Below are positions 48,676-61,278 of a stretch of DNA of 64,000 nucleotides, piece by piece. The DNA lies in NCBI GenBank assembly GCA_003952965.2, contig CM025852.1:27139448-27203447 (forward strand). The letters are read 5' to 3'. The translations under genes and the position numbers were made by a program. This DNA comes from Morella rubra (taxonomy: Eukaryota > Streptophyta > Magnoliopsida > Fagales > Myricaceae). Below the pieces are notes generated by a model. That model made no database searches. It was given only the letters and a program-made list of their open reading frames with translations, and was not told the origin of the DNA. Positions within the stretch are counted from its first letter, which is position 1. Each line of letters begins with the position of its first letter.

Positions 48676-48949
48676 CTCTTTTGGTGCAAGGTCCTTCAGG
48701 CACCATCATTAGTGCCATTCGCGAAATGGCGGCCTCTTGTCCATCGTGGAGCTTCTCCAAGGTTTCACGCCAAGCAAATTCCAATGCGGATTTCTTGGCT
48801 AAGTAGACGGCTTCTAGGCAATTTTTTGGTTTAATTCCCATTACACTTTCTCCCTCTTGAATTATAGAGACAATGTGCTTGTTTTTTGCCCCCTTGAGTT
48901 TGAGGTTTTCGTTGCTTTGAATAAAGTTCTTTTACGTAGAAAAAAAAAA
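48676..48949 (+). mobile_element. LINE 3' end (RNase H tail plus poly-A)
   Basis: A frame from about 48702 reads IREMAASCPSWSFSKVSRQA followed by NSNADFLAK and a stop at 48804, typical of the C-terminal RNase H domain of plant L1-like LINEs. After about 130 bp of 3' UTR there is a poly-A run (near 48939-48948). The body is missing. The decayed copia 3' LTR ends directly before it, so copia insertion into, or rearrangement next to, a LINE is likely. Confidence 0.7.
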
Positions 48950-50010
48950 TATTTCATAGTAAGGATGGAGTTTACTTCAAATCCAACGTGGGGAAAATGG
49001 ACCTAAGAGAATGCGTTACAATATGGCTGATAGATCATGTTTGTACTGAATAGATAATGACAGAAGAACGTTCTGACTTGAGAACTTTCACGCAATCAGA
49101 TGGCAACTGCTGTCAGAAAATGTTAGGAGGCTTTCTCCGTTTTCCTCGCGAGTTCTGCATAGGGCCAGAAAACTGGAGAGTGTTAAGTGGCCAGTTGCCT
49201 CTGTTGTCCCTCTCAATCATGTCAAAAGGAGATTACAATCAAGAATTTAGGACCCCGGACTCTTTTCTTTGTTGAACTAAGAGGGAGCTTCGAGGAGATT
49301 GTTGGAGTTGAAAGCAAATAGGCAGTCCAAAATATTTAATTCGCAATAAAGCTAGAGGAATCATCAGCTAGCAGTCACAAATTACCTTGATTTTCAACCC
49401 CTTTGACCAGAAAATTTGCTACATATTTGACATGAATTGGATCCAACCAATATTTAAGAAAGAAAATAAAGACACCAAAAAAAAAATACAGCGAAAAAGA
49501 ATGCCACCAGCCACAGGAGTTGGCTCCGCTGCAGTTACTCAGCCAAATGCATGCCTAATCAGCCTGATCAGATGAATTTTGACCATATAGGAACACACGC
49601 AATATTTGGAACATCACTGAGCTTTTGAAAGATTGTCAAGCTGAGAGGTTAAGAACCTTGGACCTCAGTGACTATTGGTGTACTTCATCTCTCCTTACTG
49701 CATGCTTCAGCACAGGTCACACCTCGTCTTGTTGTTTCTGTTCCCAGTCGTAATCTAAGATGTAAATGTCTGAAAGGAGCAAGACTGCCACACCACAAAG
49801 ATCATACAGTCATACTCAGGCATAATGGACAACTAAATCACTTTGGAACGGGTTCTTGGAAATTTCTCTTCATAATTCTTGCGTTTCTTAGTACAAAAGG
49901 AAGCTTCCTCTTTGGCTGATTCTGTCCAGTTCCAATAAATTTCGTGCCCACCAATGCTAACTGGTCAAAACAAAAGTTTCGATCTCCATAGGTTTTAACA
50001 ACAAACGAGC
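48950..50010. other. Intergenic region upstream of VDAC-like gene
   Basis: No gene is supported. Frames at 49057-49275 and 49668-49919 have no domain features. The part nearest 50010 presumably holds the promoter and leader of the VDAC-like gene. Confidence 0.5.
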
Positions 50011-51624
50011 ATGTTGCCGGGTTTATACTTTGGTATTGGCAAAAAGGCCAGAGGTTATTAACTCTGTGGTTTCTAAAGTATCCTTCGAAGCATTTCTTAT
50101 GAGAAATCTTGGTTCTATCTTGTTGTTTACTTACATGATTTCCGTTCACTTTATGTTAGATCTTCTGTATAAGGGCTATGCACAGCAACCACCTGGTCAT
50201 TTTCACGACTGCAGCCTCAAACTCTCCTGTCAAAGTAATTGCTTCCTGATCTATTTAGAATTAAGCTGAGGTTTCTTCTTTTTCTTCTGAAGCAATTTTG
50301 ATCGGTCAAAGAAGCTGGTTCTCAACATGTTTCATGCAGATTAACTTTTTCGGATAATCTTGATTTTTGTTTCTTGGTCATTAAGCTTGGCATTGGTGCT
50401 GCATACACCTATGCCATTACGAGGAAATTTTTGCAATCATTCGGCTAGAAACCATAAAAATATTCTCGAGAAAATCAGCTGTGAAGATGGACGAGAAAAT
50501 CAGCACTCTCTTCTTTGCCACCTACTAGTTTGTAACATTACTTACATGATTGACAAACACCATACCAGTTTGCAATTTTTGGAAAGTGATCAAGCTGAAT
50601 CTTATAGTTCATCTTAATCTTTTGTTTTCCATGAATCCAACAGTTGGAGACATTTTACCTGGACTAAGGACCCTTTTTAAGCTTGACATTCCTGATTCTG
50701 CCAAGGTAAGTCGCCCTCTTGCCATCTCAAGTCTGACACTTGTTGCATCAGTATTTATCGTTTATTTTCTATTCCTACTTCTGGTTCCCTTTTCCTTGTT
50801 GAGCCTGAGGCATGTTATGCAATGCAGGGGATCTATTCTTAAGCAACATTGATTGTTGTAACAGGTGGAACTGCAATACTTGCAAGACTATGCTGGGATT
50901 ACCGGAGGCTTTCGATTGAAAGGAAACCCTTTTGCAGGATATAATCCACTGATATGCTTGTCAGGAATCATAGGAAGCAACTTTCTCTCCCTTGGGACTG
51001 ACCTCGCCATTGACATAACAACAAGAACACTCGATCAATATAATGCTGGTTTGAGCTTCAACAGTGACTTCCTTATTGCCTCCATAAACTTGTGAGCATT
51101 CCCGTGAAAAAGTTGAACAAAGGAATTGTTAGAAACAGAGATGTTGTCTGACTTGTTCTATCTTTGTTTCCTTCTGCCAGGGACTAAAAACTCTAGTCAT
51201 AATTTTCGAGAAAAAGTCGCAGAAATTTTTTCCACCGCGTAGTGATTCTAAAGCAATGTCTATTACTATTAACCTGAACTCCAGTGGTTTAATGCTATTA
51301 ACTTCCTCACAATGCAGGGATGACAAGCTGGACAGTTGGAAAGCTTCATGTTCCTGCGTGGTGAACCCCCCGACCGACACCGCCATTGCAATGGAGCTGA
51401 AGCATACTTTTTCAGTTAACGACACTGCCATAACTATTGGCTGTCAGCATGCATTTTTTCCTTTTACGTTGGCGAAGGCTCGATTAAACACGCATGGCAA
51501 GGCAGGTGCTCTTGTTCAGCAAGAGTTGTGGCAAAAGCTTGTTCTAACTTTTGCTGGAGAGGTTGATTTTATGGACATAAAGAGAATACCTAAGATTGGC
51601 CTGTCTATGGCTTTCAGAATTTAG
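50011..51624 (+). CDS. VDAC-like mitochondrial outer-membrane porin, short form
   Basis: Five exons in frame encode 237 residues of a eukaryotic porin, the beta-barrel channel for metabolites across the mitochondrial outer membrane. Exons: 50011-50053, 50160-50234, 50644-50705, 50865-51091, 51318-51624. The N-terminus MLPGLYFGIGKKARDLLYK matches the VDAC N-helix. Later blocks are ILPGLRTLFKLDIPDSAK, VELQYLQDYAGITGGF, LGTDLAIDI, YNAGLSFNS, FLIASINLDDKLD, ITIGCQHAFFP and KIGLSMAF near the end. The usual length is about 275. The missing 35-40 residues lie just after DLLYKGY, where AQQPPGHFHDCSLKLSCQ replaces the first barrel strands; a plant sub-group with AQQPP at this point exists as I recall. 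Exon 1 is only 43 bp, chosen because it supplies the family N-terminus and the right phase. No stop or shift is seen. Confidence 0.85.
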
Positions 51625-52414
51625 AAGAAGCCAATAGAGAACGCTTCTATATCCAACACAACAGAGGGCTTTCGGGCTCCTCCTTCAGTTTTAAGTCTGC
51701 CCGGCATTCAGGCGACAATGAGATATATACATAGATGAAAGTCAGAGAACCTATTATCATGTGAAAAAATAAGTCAGAGACACTATCCTTGTAAAGAAGA
51801 AGAAAAATTGCATCTCTTCAACAGGGCGTTCTTTTTTTCTTTTTCTTTTTTGGAGAAATTTTAAGGCATCTGTATACAGCTTTTCGGAAATTTTTATGAC
51901 ATAATAAATAGCAATTTCTACCTTCAGGCTACTAAAGCGTGAAACACTGAGTAGCTCAATAGGCTTTAATTTGGGGTAATTGGACTGAAACGTTTTGCAG
52001 AAGCATTTTGCTCTCTGTTTTTCTTTCTTCCCCTTCTATATTCTCAAAAAAAAATTGTGTAGGCTAGAGCCTCAAATCAACCATGTTTTAACTAAGCAAC
52101 AGGCATTATTTTAACCCTTATAAATAATAAGCACATTTCGTCTTTTCTTGTGATTATTCAGTTGAATGAAGACATTAAACAACATTCAAGTTACAGCAGG
52201 AAGAACTCCTAGAAGTTTCAAAACCAGAAAATAGTCTATATGCTCCGGATATCTTTAAGCCTGTATAAACAACAATCAATCATTCATGTGAAGCAAATAT
52301 GACTGTAATGCCATGTAAGATTACTACAGACAGAACAACTTGCAGCTAAACATTAACAGGTATGGAGCTCATTTAACCACAAACTAATTAAAAGCTTAAA
52401 ACTGGAAATCAACA
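51625..52414. other. Convergent 3' flanks of VDAC-like and HIR genes
   Basis: The two genes point toward each other here. AATAAATA at about 51903 could be a polyadenylation signal of the VDAC-like gene. No gene is seen. Confidence 0.5.
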
Positions 52415-54967
52415 CTACTGGGTAGCAGAAGCCTGAAGAAGTCCATCACGAATCTGAGATGCTACATCACGAACAGCACCAGGTCCATGTGGGATGAACA
52501 CAGCAGAGGATTTTGAGGAAGCACCGATTTCTTTCATGGTGTCAAAATACTGGGTAACAAGTACCATGTCCATTACATCCTTGGCAGTGGTCCCAGGAAC
52601 ATTAACAGAGAAGCCCAGTACACTGTCTCTCAAGCCATCCACAATAGCTTGACGCTGGCGGGCAATACCCAGCCCAGACAAATACTTAGACTCAGCCTCA
52701 CCCTCAGCTCGCTTAATTTGCAAGATTTTTTCAGCCTCTGCCTTCTCATTTGCTGCCATCCTCATTCTTGCAGCTGATAAAATAATGTTCTCAGAAAACA
52801 TAAAGCTTACTGAAACAAACAGAAACTAAAATACCACCTTCCCTTTAAAAAAAAGAGTATAACTGATTTGACAGTACAATGAAGAGCATAGACAACTGAA
52901 CAGTCAGACAAAGAGTTCAGTAAAGTAGTCCTGATTTGAATACGTGGTCAAACTCCTGGAAATTAACAAAGCTCCAATCTACTGCCGGGAAATAGCTTAT
53001 CGAGTAAGCACTACTGATGTTAGAAAAAGAATTTAGAATTATATACCCTAGTTACTATATCTAAATTATAAGATTCAGTTGCTTGGTTGGCCTCGACATG
53101 GGGGATGCAAAAATGCTTAGCAAGCTCACACTATTCTGGTCCAACAACTTTCTACATTGAATGAACTCTATCAGATGATATAAAACTTTAGCATCTTCAC
53201 CGAGATGGCATGGATGAGACAGCAAAGCAGCAATTCACACATCCAAAGCAATAGAGAGAATTAAGAAAGACTAAAAACTTCATTAAGTCAGTGGGGTACC
53301 ATACCAGCATTGATCTCATTCATTGCTCGCTTCACATGCTCATCTGGTTCTATATCGACAATGAGTGTTTGTACTATTTCATACCCATAAGCAGACATAG
53401 CCTGTCAGCAATCACAAAGGAAGAACAATAGTTTCAGAAGTTATAGGCTCCATGATGTTACACTACCCGTAATTGACCAAATAGTCTACCTTTTCAAGTT
53501 CATCTTCTACAGCTCTGGCAATTTCATTCTTCTGCTCAAAAACATCATCCAAGTTGAGCTTTGGCACACTAGCTCTGATTACTAATTCAGGGAGAGGCAA
53601 CTCTGTTTAGCTGATAATTAAATTACAGAAAAAGAGAGAAGATACTAACAAAAATAATTAATCAGAGCCAGATATTACATCATGCCATATGCGTGTGACG
53701 ATAATAGACAAAAGGATAATTGGTTTATACCATCAAAAACATAAGCTTGGATTTGGTTTCTTGTGTTGCTGAGTTTGTAAAAGGCATCACTTGCCTTGTC
53801 AGCCAGGGCACGGTATTGAATAGATGCAACGACATTGACAAATACATTGTCCTGCAGAACAAATGATCACAAAAACCAATCACCCCACAAACTACCGCCC
53901 AGACATATTTAACAAGTAACAAAAGTCTTGCCAAACTAATTTCAGCCTAATCTATCTTTTTTTTACTTTCATATAAATAATATGCTACTTAACGCTAGGA
54001 GCTCTTCCCGTGGTCATGAGCGTGGGATACATGTATGATAAAATCTGCAGCGTTACTATGGCGACATGTTCTCCATCTTAATTAATTGATTTCTGCTTAT
54101 ATGCCGACAATCCAATCAAGAGCGTTTGGTCCAGTCTACTTTGGACAAAGCCATTCTCGGAAGCTTTCAGGCAGTTGCCTGACCACTTAGAATCTGAAGG
54201 CAATTCTGTCGTCAAAATGACAGACCAAACTCGCTAGTATACATATCTTGTGAGATTTAGAGTGGACATTGTCCCTGTCGACATGTTGAGAAGGAAAAGA
54301 AGCATGAAAACTGCATTAATCAGATGAATATTTAACATTGGGAAACTTACCGCAAAGAAATGTGGAATTCAAAGCTAAACCCATCCAACAACAAAAAAAG
54401 AGCATCTTACAAAAGAACTTTGATTGCACTAAGCAACAAATCGATCTGCATTAAAAGAGCATAATTTGGTGGCTCAGAAAACTTTAATATATGCTTAAAG
54501 TGTGCTCTTATGGATACTTTTTGTTCCCGTACTCTCTCTCTCTCGCCAAGGCTAACAACTACATGAACGTATAACTGAGAACAGATGGTACCACGAGTTA
54601 CCTCCGGATGCACCTAGGCAATACAGATGTAGATATTTCGCAAATAAATTACGCGACAAGATAGAAATAAAAATGCCTTGCGAGCAAAAATTGGCCTATG
54701 CAAAATTACAGATCAACTAACAAACATCACATGACCACCAAGGTTTAATCGTCTCCATGGTCATGAATATTCACAAACCTTCGTCTTGGTCTCGCAACGC
54801 ACATCCAATTGCTGCAACCGAAGAGTAAGATGGCCAGCAAGCTGACTTCCAAGGAACCAAGGCAAGCAATGACATCCTGGTTCAAGCACTTGCTCATATT
54901 TGCCAAATTTTTCCTTGATAGCCACCGTTGATTGGTCAACTTGTATACAACAAAACAGATTACCCAT
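52415..54967 (-). CDS. Hypersensitive-induced reaction (HIR) protein, complete copy
   Basis: Five minus-strand exons (54967-54779, 53851-53731, 53581-53490, 53401-53305, 52773-52415) give an uninterrupted 285-residue protein, full length for the family. HIR proteins are prohibitin/stomatin (SPFH, band-7) proteins on the inner face of the plasma membrane. They form microdomains and support resistance-protein-triggered cell death. The N-terminus [11 protein letters not shown] offers Gly2 for myristoylation and Cys6/Cys7 for palmitoylation. Further landmarks are [58 protein letters not shown], an Ala/Glu-rich coiled coil ([20 protein letters not shown]) and [20 protein letters not shown] second copy of exons 1-4 lies immediately upstream. 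Transcription comes from the HIR/RIQ divergent region or from the partial promoter copy near 55.0-55.7 kb. Confidence 0.95.
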
Positions 54968-55866
54968 CTTGTCTTCCCTGTGTTATAATTTCTAGCATAT
55001 ATGAATAAAATCAGCAACTTGTAGGAATACCATTCAAAGCTTTATTTCGAGAGAGACGCTTTCACAGTAAGCACATGTAAATTCTCATAACAGATAATTG
55101 ACGGCCTTAGAATCGCTAAGTTCACCCAAAGAAGACATTAACCTGTCCATTCACTTCAAAGAGAAGAGAGACAGAGAGACGCTTACAAGTCAAGAAACAA
55201 ACCAAGAGCGGAGAACAGAGCAAGATAATAGGTCTCCGATGGGAAAGGGTGCCAACTCAAACAAATAGACTTTCGAGAGAACTGAAAGAGATTACGTGAG
55301 GATCTATCCACATAAATATCTTATATGTGAGGATATTCCTTGACCCTTCAGCTTATCCGCCAGGCGCCATCTAAAGCCCCTAAAATCAGATTATCTGATC
55401 TGTAACTACTACTGCCAGGAAGACTCTACGAAGCTTTTTCAATATATAATTGCAGTACAAGATCTCCACCGTGAGACAACCTAGCAAAGTACTAAAAGTG
55501 CGTTTCCACGACAACAAAATTTTGAAACAAAGTTTCATTCGGACAAAGTCAGTGGGCTCTAGTAATCCCACTTGTCCAATTTCGAGTTTGATCAATTATA
55601 TGCAGGAAAAGCATTCCTCTGAGGAATGGAATACAGAGACTGCCTAGAAAAAGATAAATGTAAAGCAAAGCTCCATAATTTTTCTTTCTCTACTGCTTTC
55701 TCTAGCTTATTCAGGTAAGACATACTGATGTTAGAAGAAAGAATTTAGAATTAATATGTAGATATCTAAATTGCATAGATTCAGTTGCTTGGCCTCGACT
55801 GGCCAAAAATGCTTAGCAAGCTCACCACTGGTCCAACAACTTTCTAAAAAAATTGAATGAACTCTA
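54968..55866. repeat. Junction between HIR copies: shortened promoter copy plus intron fragment
   Basis: 55021-55510 aligns with 58015-58625 but lacks several short pieces, among them A-rich runs and parts of AT tracts. 55595-55690 resembles the start of the promoter repeat at 58934 and 60001 (TTATATGCAGGAAAAGCATT). 55722-55866 is a diverged, gapped copy of HIR intron 4 (compare 53005-53180). No gene is supported; the minus-strand frame at 55964-55731 is a chance reading of intron sequence. Confidence 0.75.
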
Positions 55867-58625
55867 TGACAGTACAATGAAGAGCATAGACAACTGAACA
55901 AGACAAAGAGTTCAGTAAAGTAGTCCTGATTTGAATACGTGGTCAAACTCCTGGAAATTAACAAAGCTCCAATCTACTGCCGGGAAACAGCTTATCAGTA
56001 AGCACTACTGATGTTAGAAAAAGAATTTAGAATTATATACCCTAGTTACTATATCAAATTATAAGATTCAGTTGCTTGGTTGGCCTCGACATGGGGGATG
56101 CAAAAATGCTTAGCAAGCTCACACTATTCTGGTCCAACAACTTTCTACATTGAATGAACTCTATCAGATGATATAAAACTTTAGCATCTTCACCGAGATG
56201 GCATGGATGAGACAGCAAAGCAGCAATTCACACATCCAAAGCAATAGAGAGAATTAAGAAAGACTAAAAACTTCGTTAAGTCAGTGGGGTACCATACCAG
56301 CATTGATCTCATTCATTGCTCGCTTCACATGCTCATCTGGTTCTATATCGACAATGAGTGTTTGTACTATTTCATACCCATAAGCAGACATAGCCTGTCA
56401 GCAATCACAAAGGAAGAACAATAGTTTCAGAAGTTATAGGCTCCATGATGTTACACTACCCGTAATTGACCAAATAGTCTACCTTTTCAAGTTCATCTTC
56501 TACAGCTCTGGCAATTTCATTCTTCTGCTCAAAAACATCATCCAAGTTGAGCTTTGGCACACTAGCTCTGATTACTAATTCAGGGAGAGGCAACTCTGTT
56601 TAGCTGATAATTAAATTACAGAAAAAGAGAGAAGATACTAACAAAAATAATTAATCAGAGCCAGATATTACATCATGCCATATGCGTGTGACGATAATAG
56701 ACAAAAGGATAATTGGTTTATACCATCAAAAACATAAGCTTGGATTTGGTTTCTTGTGTTGCTGAGTTTGTAAAAGGCATCACTTGCCTTGTCAGCCAGG
56801 GCACGGTATTGAATAGATGCAACGACATTGACAAATACATTGTCCTGCAGAACAAATGATCACAAAAACCAATCACCCCACAAACTACCGCCCAGACATA
56901 TTTAACAAGTAACAAAAGTCTTGCCAAACTAATTTCAGCCTAATCTATCTTTTTCTAACTTTCACATAAATAATATGCTACTTAATGCTAGGAGCTCTTC
57001 CCGTGGTCATGAGCGTGGGATACATGTATGATAAAATCTGCAGCGTTACTATGGCGACATGTTCTCCATCTTAATTAATTGATTTCTGCTTATATGCCGA
57101 CAATCCAATCAAGAGCGTTTGGTCCAGTCTACTTTGGACAAAGCCATTCTCGGAAGCTTTCAGGCAGTTGCCTGACCACTTAGAATCTGAAGGCAATTCT
57201 GTCGTCAAAATGACAGACCAAACTCGCTAGTATACATATCTTGTGAGATTTAGAGTGGACATTGTCCCTGTCGACATGTTGAGAAGGAAAAGAAGCATGA
57301 AAACTGCATTAATCAGATGAATATTTAACATTGGGAAACTTACCGCAAAGAAATGTGGAATTCAAAGCTAAACCCATCCAACAACAAAAAAAGAGCATCT
57401 TACAAAAGAAACTTTGATTGCACTAAGCAACAAATCGATCTGCATTAAAAGAGCATAATTTGGTGGCTCAGAAAACTTTAATATATGCTTAAAGTGTGCT
57501 CTTATGGATACTTTTTGTTCCCGTACTCTCTCTCTCTCGCCAAGGCTAACAACTACATGAACGTATAACTGAGAACAGATGGTACCACGAGTTACCTCCG
57601 GATGCACCTAGGCAATACAGATGTAGATATTTCGCAAATAAATTACGCGACAAGATAGAAATAAAAATGCCTTGCGAGCAAAAATCGGCCTATGCAAAAT
57701 TACAGATCAACTAACAAACATCACATGACCACCAAGGTTTAATCGTCTCCATGGTCATGAATATTCACAAACCTTCGTCTTGGTCTCGCAACGCACATCC
57801 AATTGCTGCAACCGAAGAGTAAGATGGCCAGCAAGCTGACTTCCAAGGAACCAAGGCAAGCAATGACATCCTGGTTCAAGCACTTGCTCATATTTGCCAA
57901 ATTTTTCCTTGATAGCCACCGTTGATTGGTCAACTTGTATACAACAAAACAGATTACCCATCTTGTCTTCCCTGTGTTATAATTTCTAGCATATATGAAT
58001 AAAATCAGCAACTTGTAGGAAATACCAAAAAAAAAAGAAAATGAGATTCAAAGCTTTATTTACAGGAAAAAAGGGGGAAAAAAAAAAAGGGGGGGCGAGA
58101 GAGACGCTTTCACAGTAAGCACATGTAAATTCTCATAACAGATAATTGACGGCCTTAGAATCGCTAAGTTCACCCAAAGAAGACATTAACCTACAGAGTC
58201 CATTCACTTCAAAGAGAAGAGAGACAGAGAGACGCTTACAAGTCAAGAAACAAACCAAGAGCAGGAGAACAGAGCAAGATAATAGGTCTCCGATGGGAAA
58301 GGGTGCCAACTCAAACAAATAGACTTTCGAGTAATTATATAGAACTGAAAGAGATTACGTGAGGATCTATCCACATAAATATCTTATATGTGAGGATATT
58401 CCTTGACCCTTCAGCTTATCCGCCAGGCGCCATCTAAAGCCCCTAAAATCAGATTATCTGATCTGTAACTACTACTGCCAGGAAGACTCTACGAAGCTTT
58501 TTCAATATATAATTGCATTAAGTTTTTGCCAAAAAAAAACAATTAAAAACATAAAACTATGACAGAGAACAAGATCTCCACCGTGAGACAACCTAGCAAA
58601 GTACTAAAAGTGCGTTTCCACGCTA
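55867..58625. repeat. Large tandem duplication of HIR 5' region
   Basis: The segment from 55867 to about 58625 repeats 52869 to about 55510 in the same orientation, offset by 2993-2994 bp. Exons and introns are nearly identical, with only a few substitutions or single-base gaps seen over more than 2 kb. The copied unit carries HIR exons 1-4, introns 1-3, part of intron 4 and some 5' flank, but not exon 5. Confidence 0.93.
56298..57961 (-). pseudogene. HIR partial copy (exons 1-4, no last exon)
   Basis: Exons at 57961-57773, 56844-56724, 56574-56483 and 56394-56298 encode the same first 166 or so residues as the complete gene, with all splice sites intact. No exon 5 (the coiled coil and FIPHGPGAV tail) exists between this copy and exon 1 of the downstream copy. 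By itself it would give a truncated SPFH protein. Its exon-4 donor is phase 1, compatible with exon 5 at 52773 or exon 3 at 53581 of the complete copy, so long-range splicing could give a normal or an internally duplicated protein. It is nearest the outer promoter. A false duplication in the assembly would look the same. Confidence 0.85.
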
Positions 58626-60332
58626 AAATTTTAATATAATATAATCTTATTAAATTATTATTTTTTATTATAATAAATATTAAAAATTCTCTTTTTTACT
58701 TTTTTATAAATCTAAATACATAAAATTTTAACCTCCACACCATTCAAAATTTTACAAAGAACAAGAAACGGTCAAAGTTTCTAAATTTTGTAAATTCGGA
58801 CCATCACAGCCAATCTTTTGCCGTCTTAACGATATTGGGCTCTAGTTTCGCTTCATTATATTCATCCCATTGATTGAACTTGTCAACGACCAATTTCGCA
58901 ATCATTCTTAGTTCAAAACTGATAAAGGACCAATTATATGCAGGAAAAGCATTCCTCTGAGGAATAAAGAACACGCCCAGAGAGCAAAAATATACAGAAT
59001 ACAGAGACTTCGCTGCTTTTCATAGAAAAAGATAAAGTTTGTAAAGCAAAAGAAAGCTCCTCGGAAACCCACTTGTGATTATGAATTGAAATGAAAGAGA
59101 AGAAGAAATCCCATACCTTGATTTTTCTTTCTCGGAATTACTTGACCCCTTTTACCGAGTTAGTTTAGCGTCACCTAGAATTGAACCTGTGGGTTGACAG
59201 ACTCTGGGTCAACCACTAACGGAGGTTGTCATTGATCTGCTCTCTCCTATTGGTCAGAAGTTTAGATAGCCTCACGGCGCTCGAGTGAAATGGCAACGGT
59301 CCGCGTCTTCCCTTAATTCTAATCAAAGCAGCGCGGTACTTCAATTTTTAGTCTTTATAACAATAAAAATATCGCCAATTAAATGATATGCATGGAGAGA
59401 GAGTTCAGTTGGCTTAGAGATACTGAAATTGCATTTAGAAGATTTATACTTTAACCCCTTAAATTGGTACCATATATTGTTGTAATCATCAAACCACCAA
59501 CTTTAAAAATTAAAATCTCAAATTATTTTATCTACAAAACGCTATGAAGAGTGGACCTACCTCAAACACTTTTAGTGCAAGGTGCAATTCGAAGAGAGAC
59601 AACAAAAAACGGTACAGATTAAATAAAGTCTTCTAATTTATCTCTCTCTTTGTATGTTATGAACGTACGGTTATATTACTTTGGTCCATCACATGAATCT
59701 TATATCTTAACATCTGTTGAATGTTTGGCTTTTTTATCTAGAACATTCCAAGATTTATACAAAGTACTCTAAAACGACTACTACCCCCTTCATGACTTTT
59801 CCTCCCCGGATAAAGCTATCACCAATTTGATTGGTGGATATAATGTCATGCAATTACAGGCAAAGAACTCTGACCTTTCATCTCCGCGTCCACCATCCCA
59901 CGTGGCAATTAGATTCACCTTCATTATATTCATCCCATTGATTGGACTTGTCAACGACCAATTTCGCAATCATTCTTAGTTCAAAACTGATAAAGGACCA
60001 ATTATATGCAGGAAAAGCATTCCTCTGAGGAATAAAGAACACGCCCAGAGAGCAAAAATATACATGGAATACAGAGACTTCGCTGCTTTTCAGAGAAAAA
60101 GATAAAGTTTGTAAAGCAAAAGAAAGCTCCTCGGAAACCCACTTGTGATTATGAATTGAAATGAAAGAGAAGAAGAAATCCCATACCTTGATTTTTCTTT
60201 CTCGGAATTACTTGACCCCTTTGCATTTAGAAGATTTATGATTTTTCTTTCTCGGAATTACTTGACCCCTTTCAAGATGAAGGAAGAGAAAGAGAACCGA
60301 GTTAGTTTAGCGTCACCTAGAATTCAGAAAGG

Positions 60333-60352
60333 CCACAGGTCATAACCTGTGG
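60333..60352. repeat. Perfect 8-bp-stem hairpin
   Basis: CCACAGGT and ACCTGTGG flank a CATA loop in promoter unit 2. Unit 1 has lost the left arm and loop and keeps only the right arm (near 59184-59192). Confidence 0.75.
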
Positions 60353-61270
60353 GTTGACAGACTCTGGGTCAACCACTAACGGAGGTTGGCCCCAGCCCAT
60401 GGTCATTGACGAAAATGTCAAAATCTGCTCTCTCCTATTGGTCAGAAGTTTAGATAGCCTCACGGCGCTCGAGTGAAATGGCAACGGTCCGCGTCTTCCC
60501 TTAATTCTAATCAAAGCAGCGCGGTACTTCAATTTTTAGTCTTTATAACAATAAAAATATCGCCAATTAAATGATATGCATGGAGAGAGAGACTATTATA
60601 TCAATAAAACTAAATTCAGTTGGCTTAGAGATAAAAAAAAGCAACTGAAATTGCATTTAGAAGATTTATACTTTAACCCCTTAAATTGGTACCATATATT
60701 GTTGTAATCATCAAACCACCAACTTTAAAAATTAAAATCTCAAATTATTTTATCTACAAATACGCTATGAAGAGTGGACAAGATGATGTTTTACCTCAAA
60801 TTTGCTATCGGAACACTTACGTAGTGCAAGGTGCAATTCGAAGAGAGACAACAGGTGGATTCTATGTCAAGGTCTATGTTGTACAGTATTAAATAATGTA
60901 AGATCTATCTATTATATTTATCTCTCTCTGAATTACACCGTACAATTAAAAAATAATATGTTATGACAAAAACGTACGATGTTATATTACTTTGGTCAAT
61001 TTTTTTTGACAAATAAAATAAAATAAAATGTGCCTAAGAATAATAGGCATGAATCTTATATCTTAACATCTGTTGAATGTTTGGCTTTTTTATCTAGAAC
61101 ATTCCAAGATTTATACAAAGTACTCAGATAAAACGACTACTACCCCCTTCATGATAATCTCTTTTCCACTTTTCCTCCCCGGATAAAGCTATCACCAATT
61201 TGATTGGTGGATATAATGTCATGCAATTACAGGCAAAGAACTCTGACCTTTCATCTCCGCGTCCACCATC

Positions 61271-61278
61271 CCACGTGG
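61271..61278 (+). promoter_or_regulatory. G-box of the RIQ-like gene
   Basis: The palindrome CCACGTGG lies about 80 bp upstream of the ATG at 61358, a typical place for light-regulated photosynthesis genes. A duplicate lies at 59898-59905 in promoter unit 1. Confidence 0.55.
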
